A DNA stretch of 64,000 nt from assembly GCF_039523235.1 (NCBI RefSeq), contig NZ_BAAAEX010000009.1, one strand, 5' to 3'. Below the pieces are notes generated by a model. It worked only from the letters and a program-made list of their open reading frames with translations, had not been told where the DNA came from and did not search any database. Below, piece by piece: positions 59,628-64,000 of this stretch. Each line of letters opens with the position of its first letter. Position 1 is the stretch's first letter. Both the position numbers and the translations under genes were made by a program. The stretch is from Castellaniella ginsengisoli. Lineage in GTDB: Bacteria; Pseudomonadota; Gammaproteobacteria; Burkholderiales; Burkholderiaceae_B.

Positions 59628-60893
59628 TCAGGCTTCGGCCTGGACGGATTCCTGGTCCAGTTCGAAGGCCTTGTGCAAGGCGCGCACGGCCAGTTCCATG
59701 TACTTGTCGTTGATCAGCACCGAGGTCTTGATCTCGGACGTGCTGATCATCTGGATGTTGATGCCCTCTTCGGCCAGGGTGCGGAACATCAGGCTGGCGA
59801 CGCCGACGTGGCTGCGCATGCCGATGCCCACGATGGAGACCTTGGCGACCTTGTCGTCGGAGACGACTTCGCCGGCGCCCACGGCCGGCCCGATCTGGGT
59901 CTTGAGCAGTTCGAGCGTGCGGGCGAAGTCGTTGCGGTTGACCGTGAAGGAGAAGTCGGTCATGCCCTGCTGGGAGATGTTCTGCAGGATCATGTCGACG
60001 TCGATATTGGCCGCGGCCACGGGGCCCAGAATCGAATAGGCGACGCCCGGGGTGTCGGGGACGTTGCGCAGGGTGACTTTGGCTTCGTCGCGGCTGAAGG
60101 CGATGCCGGAGACAACGGCGGTTTCCATTTTCTGGTCTTCCTCGAAAGTAATGAGCGTGCCCGAGTGCATTTCCTCGTCGACCGGGATCAGGGGATCGGT
60201 GAGCGAGGACAGGACCCGCAGCGGCACCTGGTATTTGCCGGCGAATTCGACGGAACGGATCTGCAGAACCTTGGAGCCGAGCGAGGCCATTTCCAGCATT
60301 TCCTCGAAGGAAATGACGTTCATGCGGCGGGCTTCGGGGACGACGCGGGGGTCGGTGGTGTAGACGCCGTCCACGTCGGTGAAGATGAGGCATTCGTCCG
60401 CCCCCATGGCGGCGGCGACCGCCACGGCCGAGGTATCCGAACCGCCCCGGCCCAGGGTGGTGATGTGGCCTTCGTCGTCGATGCCCTGGAAGCCGGTCAC
60501 GATCACCACGCGGCCCGATTCCAGGTCGGCGCGGATGCGGGTGTCGTCAATGGAAAGAATCCGGGCCTTGGTATAGGCGCTGTCGGTGCGCACCGGCACC
60601 TGCCAGCCCGCGTAGCTGCGCGCGGCCACGCCTTGGCGCATCAGGGCGATGGCCAGCAGCGCGCTGCTGGCCTGCTCGCCGGTGGCGGCCAGCATGTCGA
60701 GTTCGCGCAGGTCGGGCTGGGGAGAGATTTCCTTGGCCAGGCCCAGCAGGCGGTTGGTTTCCCCCGACATGGCCGAGGGGACGACGACGACCTGGTGGCC
60801 GGCGGCGTGCCACTTGGCGACCCGCCGTGCGACGTTCTGAATGCGCTCGACGGAACCCATCGAGGTGCCGCCGTATTTTTGGACGATTAGCAT
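59628..60893 (-). CDS. lysC: Aspartate kinase LysC
   Basis: A 421-residue aspartokinase, first enzyme of lysine, threonine and methionine synthesis. The N-terminal kinase domain starts IVQKYGGTSMGSVERIQ and has TGFQGIDDEGHITTLGRGGSDTSA-type motifs (GRGGSDTSAVAVAAA). The C-terminal third holds two ACT domains (from about 265), so feedback inhibition by lysine and threonine is expected. The ATG at 60893 is the family start; the longer frame is not homologous. Confidence 0.96.
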   Translation of the reverse strand: MLIVQKYGGTSMGSVERIQNVARRVAKWHAAGHQVVVVPSAMSGETNRLLGLAKEISPQPDLRELDMLAATGEQASSALLAIALMRQGVAARSYAGWQVPVRTDSAYTKARILSIDDTRIRADLESGRVVIVTGFQGIDDEGHITTLGRGGSDTSAVAVAAAMGADECLIFTDVDGVYTTDPRVVPEARRMNVISFEEMLEMASLGSKVLQIRSVEFAGKYQVPLRVLSSLTDPLIPVDEEMHSGTLITFEEDQKMETAVVSGIAFSRDEAKVTLRNVPDTPGVAYSILGPVAAANIDVDMILQNISQQGMTDFSFTVNRNDFARTLELLKTQIGPAVGAGEVVSDDKVAKVSIVGIGMRSHVGVASLMFRTLAEEGINIQMISTSEIKTSVLINDKYMELAVRALHKAFELDQESVQAEA

Positions 60894-60983
60894 GATGCCT
60901 TGACGAAGGTTGGAGCCCGGCGCATGGCCTGGCGCGTTCGTGCAGGAGCCGGCCGCACACCAAAAGCGGCCCGGCAAAACGAA

Positions 60984-62084
60984 TTATTCTACCTGGGTTT
61001 TTGGAACACAGAGGACGCGGCCCCGCCGCACCAGGATCCAGACGCCCTCATGCCCCAGCCGCACGGCCCGGTCATGCCCCAGGGCGTGGACGCCGCGCAA
61101 CTGGCGCAGCCAGGCCTGGAGGCGGGCCTCGGTGGGCATGCGCAGGCCCAGAGCGCGCAGCCAATGGCGCAGCACGGCGACCTGGCGCGGCGCGGACAGC
61201 GCGCGCCAGGCCGCCAGTGAAAAAGCCCGGCCATCGGCGGAGGGATCCAGCGCCGGCCATTCGTCGCGGACGGCCTCGTCCACCCAATCCGACAAATGCC
61301 GCGCTTGCCGCGCATGACGGGCCAGGGTTTCGCGCCAGGCGGGCCAGCGCGCATCCAGCACCGGCGCCAATCCGGTGCGCAACGCCGCGCGGGCATAACG
61401 GGCATCGCCGTTGCTGGGGTCGCTGACCGGCCTCCAGCCGCTCAAGGCTTCGAAGCGCCGTGCGCAGTCCAGGATCGCGGCACGGGGCTGATCCAGCCAG
61501 GGCCGGCTCCAGACCAGGCCGTCGCGCTCCATCACGGGACGCATGGCGGCCAGGCCCAGCGGCCCGGTGCCGCGCAACAGCCGCAGCAACACGGTTTCGG
61601 CTTGGTCGTCCTGGTGGTGGGCCAACAACAGGTGCCCGACGCCGGCGTGGGCGGCCAGCCCGGCCAGGGCGGCATAGCGGGCGTCCCGGGCGGCGGCTTC
61701 CATGCCCCGGCCGTCGACCGCCACGGCCACCCGGCGGCTATGGCAATCCGCCCCGAGCAGCCCCGCCAGCCGATGCGCCTGGATCAGCCAGCCGTCGGCC
61801 CCGGCCTGCAGGCCATGGTGGATGTGGAAGCAATGCAGGCGCAGCCCGCGGCGTCGGGCCGCCTGGGCGGCATGCAGCGCCAGCATGGCGGAATCGGCCC
61901 CGGCGCTGAGCGCCACGCCGACGGCGGTATCGCCGGGGCGCGCCGCCAAAGCGGCATCGAGCGCGTGCAGCAGCGCCGGGTCGAGCGCCGGCTGCCAAGG
62001 ATCGGGCGCAGCGCCCGATGCGGCGGGAAACCGCCTCTTGCCGGAGCGCGGCGTGCGGTCAGCGGGCTTCCTGGAATCGCCCAT
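60984..62084 (-). CDS. tilS: tRNA(Ile)-lysidine synthetase TilS
   Basis: A 366-residue N-type ATP pyrophosphatase that changes C34 of tRNA-Ile(CAU) to lysidine. The P-loop reads SAGADS (residues 60-65) instead of the usual SGGxDS. HIHHGLQAGAD, AARDARYAAL and LLLAHHQDDQAETVLLRLLRG support the call. The ATG at 62084 overlaps accA by 26 nt, so the N-terminal 30 residues are uncertain. The C-terminal domain is present. Confidence 0.9.
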   Translation of the reverse strand: MGDSRKPADRTPRSGKRRFPAASGAAPDPWQPALDPALLHALDAALAARPGDTAVGVALSAGADSAMLALHAAQAARRRGLRLHCFHIHHGLQAGADGWLIQAHRLAGLLGADCHSRRVAVAVDGRGMEAAARDARYAALAGLAAHAGVGHLLLAHHQDDQAETVLLRLLRGTGPLGLAAMRPVMERDGLVWSRPWLDQPRAAILDCARRFEALSGWRPVSDPSNGDARYARAALRTGLAPVLDARWPAWRETLARHARQARHLSDWVDEAVRDEWPALDPSADGRAFSLAAWRALSAPRQVAVLRHWLRALGLRMPTEARLQAWLRQLRGVHALGHDRAVRLGHEGVWILVRRGRVLCVPKTQVE

Positions 62085-63021
62085 AGGCCGAGACGCGTTC
62101 GAGGCGGCGGCGCAGCAGCTCGTCCACATCCAGGCTGGAGAGTTCGCGCAATGCGTCGGCCAGGGCGCGTTGAAGCTGGCGGGCCATGGTGGCCGGGTCG
62201 CGGTGGGCGCCGCCCACGGGCTCGTTGACGACGCGGTCGATCAGCCCCAGCTCCTTCAGGCGCGGCGCGGTGATGGCCAGAGCCTCGGCCGCGACGGAGG
62301 CCTTGTCGGCGCTGCGCCACAGGATGGAGGCGCACCCTTCGGGCGAGATGACGGCATAGGTGGCGTATTGCAACATCATGACCGTATCGCCCACGGCAAT
62401 GGCCAGGGCGCCGCCCGAGCCGCCTTCGCCGATGATGGTGACGATGATGGGCACCCGCAGGCCGGCCATGGCGTACAGATTGTGGCCGATGGCCTCGGAC
62501 TGGCCGCGTTCCTCGGCGCCCACGCCGGGATAGGCGCCCGGGGTATCGACGAAAGTGAACACGGGCAGGCGGAATTTCTCGGCCAGCTTCATCAGGCGCA
62601 GCGCCTTGCGGTAGCCCTCGGGCAGCGGCATGCCGAAGTTGCGCAGGGCGCGCTCTTTGGTGTCGCGCCCCTTCTGGTGGCCGATGACCATGCAGGGCGT
62701 GCCGTTGAAGCGCGCCAGACCGCCCACGATGGACTGGTCGTCGGCATACATGCGATCGCCGTGCAGTTCGTGAAAATCGGTGAACAGCGCCTGGACGTAG
62801 TCCATGGTGTAGGGCCGCTGGGGATGGCGGGCCACCAGCGCGGTCTGCCAGGGCGTGAGCTTGCCATAGATGCTCTTGGCCAGCGACTGGCTTTTCTGCT
62901 GCAGGCGGTTGACTTCCTCGGAGATATCGACGGCGGAATCAGTCTGCACGTAGCGCAGTTCTTCGATCTTTTGGTCGAGTTCGGCCAGAGGCTGTTCGAA
63001 TTCAAGAAATGTATTTCGCAT
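62059..63021 (-). CDS. accA: Acetyl-CoA carboxylase carboxyltransferase subunit alpha
   Basis: A 320-residue subunit that, with AccD, transfers CO2 from biotin to acetyl-CoA for fatty acid synthesis. It starts MRNTFLEFEQPLAELDQKIE and has GGLARFNGTPCMVIGHQKGRDTKE (seen as GLARFNGTPCMVIGHQKG) and GEGGSGGALAIAVGD, the oxyanion region. The ATG at 63021 gives the normal length; the open frame beyond belongs to no homologous sequence. It is followed by tilS, as in many Betaproteobacteria. Confidence 0.97.
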   Translation of the reverse strand: MRNTFLEFEQPLAELDQKIEELRYVQTDSAVDISEEVNRLQQKSQSLAKSIYGKLTPWQTALVARHPQRPYTMDYVQALFTDFHELHGDRMYADDQSIVGGLARFNGTPCMVIGHQKGRDTKERALRNFGMPLPEGYRKALRLMKLAEKFRLPVFTFVDTPGAYPGVGAEERGQSEAIGHNLYAMAGLRVPIIVTIIGEGGSGGALAIAVGDTVMMLQYATYAVISPEGCASILWRSADKASVAAEALAITAPRLKELGLIDRVVNEPVGGAHRDPATMARQLQRALADALRELSSLDVDELLRRRLERVSAYGRFQEAR

Positions 63022-63065
63022 GAGAGCAGGATTTCCAGGGTGGAATTTCGGGGTCCGGTCGGTCT

Positions 63066-63719
63066 TCAGTATTCGACGGCGGCGGCATCCATGCTGCGCC
63101 ACAGGTACCAACTGGCGACCGTGCGCCACGGCGCCCAGGCCTGGGCGACTTCGCGGGCTTCGAAGCGCGAGACCGGCTCGCCGCTGAAGTAATGATGGGA
63201 AATGGCCTTGAGCAGCGCCGTATCGTCCAGCGGCAGGACGTCGGGGCGCCCCAGAAAGAAGATCAGGAACATTTCCGCCGTCCAGCGCCCCACGCCGCGA
63301 ATCTCGCACAGCAACGCCATCACGGCCGCGTCATCGCGGGATGCCCACCAGGCCGGTTCCAGACGGTCGGCCTCGGCAAAGAACGCGGCCGCGTCGCGCA
63401 AGTACTGTGCCTTGCGTAAAGACAGGCCCAGGGTGCGCAGCTCAGTCTCGGTGAGCCGGGCGATGCAGCCGGGCTGGATGTCGTTGCCGCAGGTTTGCAC
63501 CAGCCGGGCCCAGAGCGTGCGCCCCAGGGCCAGGGAGATCTGCTGGCCGACGATGATGCGGATCAGCGTTTGGAACGGGCTTTGGCGCACCTGAATCGAC
63601 TCATGGCCGTAGACCGGTATCAATTTGCGCAGAATGCGGTCGCGCTGCACCAGATGCTCGCAAGCCTGGGCCCAGTAGACGGGCCTGAGCGCGACGGGAC
63701 TGTGATGCTGCATGTCCAT
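63066..63719 (-). CDS. DNA-3-methyladenine glycosylase II, AlkA-like (HhH-GPD)
   Basis: A 217-residue base-excision glycosylase that removes alkylated purines. The helix-hairpin-helix is at about 137-147 (CEIRGVGRWTAEM) and the catalytic aspartate is in VLPLDDTALL (D166). It lacks the N-terminal domain of E. coli AlkA, like the shorter family members. The ATG at 63719 has GGAGG 8 nt upstream, inside the end of cysS, so cysS, this gene and accA form a likely operon. Confidence 0.92.
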   Translation of the reverse strand: MDMQHHSPVALRPVYWAQACEHLVQRDRILRKLIPVYGHESIQVRQSPFQTLIRIIVGQQISLALGRTLWARLVQTCGNDIQPGCIARLTETELRTLGLSLRKAQYLRDAAAFFAEADRLEPAWWASRDDAAVMALLCEIRGVGRWTAEMFLIFFLGRPDVLPLDDTALLKAISHHYFSGEPVSRFEAREVAQAWAPWRTVASWYLWRSMDAAAVEY

Positions 63720-63721
63720 GG

Positions 63722-64000
63722 TCACACCCTCCGCCATTGCGTGGCGCCGCCGGCGGCATCGGCCAGTTCGACGCCCTGCTCGCGCAACTGGGCGCGGATG
63801 GCGTCGGCGCGGGCGAAATCGCGGGCGGCCTTGGCCTGGGCGCGTTCGGCGATCAGCGCTTCGATGGCGTCGGATGACAGCGTATCGGCGCGTGCGCCGC
63901 CCGCCAGAAAGCGGGTGGGAGATTTCAGGTAGATGGCGGGATCGGTCTGCAGCAGGCCCAGGATGCCGCCAAGGGCGCGCATCAGACCGCTGGCGCGTGC
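63722..64000 (-). CDS. cysS: Cysteinyl-tRNA synthetase, C-terminal part
   Basis: The frame enters from beyond the right edge; 92 codons are seen. The sequence GGILGLLQTDPAIYL followed by IEALIAERAQAKAARDFARADAIRAQLREQGVEL (seen as IEALIAERAQAKAARDFARA and DAIRAQLREQG) is the conserved C-terminal anticodon-binding end of CysRS. Its stop is directly before the AlkA-like gene. Confidence 0.93.
   Translation of the reverse strand, partial: ARASGLMRALGGILGLLQTDPAIYLKSPTRFLAGGARADTLSSDAIEALIAERAQAKAARDFARADAIRAQLREQGVELADAAGGATQWRRV

Noticed and set aside
1..64000. CRISPR array, rRNA operon, insertion sequence or prophage
   Set aside because: No regularly spaced repeats, rRNA sequence, transposase or phage gene was recognised anywhere in the window.

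Overview
The window is GC-rich chromosomal DNA from a betaproteobacterium, most plausibly of the family Alcaligenaceae (Bordetella/Achromobacter relatives). The grounds are a 14-gene nuo operon ending in a DUF2818 gene, Gram-negative porins of the Burkholderiales type, DUF4148 and DUF2818 proteins, and an HrpL/BtrS-type promoter motif. The genus cannot be settled from the sequence alone.

Layout. 1-6.0 kb holds housekeeping genes: a family-4 uracil-DNA glycosylase cut by the window edge, a TsaB-RimI fusion, ompR-envZ, an AhpC-type peroxiredoxin, and ispDF. 6.1-16.5 kb is a sugar-acid block: eda, a 2-ketogluconate operon (kguE, kguK, kguD) fused to a polar-amino-acid-type ABC transporter, a PtxS-like LacI repressor, edd and hexR. 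Together these would take 2-ketogluconate in, phosphorylate and reduce it to 6-phosphogluconate, and cleave it by the Entner-Doudoroff route. A PtxS operator and dyads of the form GTAG-N5-CTAC (probable HexR sites) tie the block together. One permease gene has lost its 5' part in an apparent deletion. mfd follows, with a small DUF4160/DUF2442 gene pair behind it that is bracketed by a 35-bp direct repeat.

21-32.5 kb is an iron-acquisition island: three TonB-dependent siderophore receptors, each with a Fur-box-like sequence upstream, an MFS transporter, an S9 peptidase and a PiuC-type dioxygenase. 32.5-34.6 kb carries serB and a lactate-oxidase-like flavoprotein. 34.6-49.7 kb is the nuoA-N operon on the minus strand with an enlarged DUF2818 gene at its end. 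50-53.2 kb carries a DUF4148 protein and two tandem paralogous porins with nearly identical structured 3' regions.

53.5-58.3 kb is mixed: an LldD-like dehydrogenase, a HigB/HigA-type toxin-antitoxin pair with a perfect operator dyad, an SpmA-SpmB-like membrane protein, an Ap4A phosphorylase and a small lipoprotein. At 58.3-59.3 kb lies the most striking item: an orphan gene preceded by a good hrp-box, encoding a protein with a secretion-signal-like N-terminus and a papain-fold (Tox-PL-like) Cys/His/Gln core, next to tRNA-Ser(GCU). This looks like an unlinked type III effector. 59.6-64 kb returns to housekeeping: lysC, tilS, accA, an AlkA-like glycosylase and the 3' end of cysS. No rRNA, CRISPR array, prophage or insertion sequence was seen.
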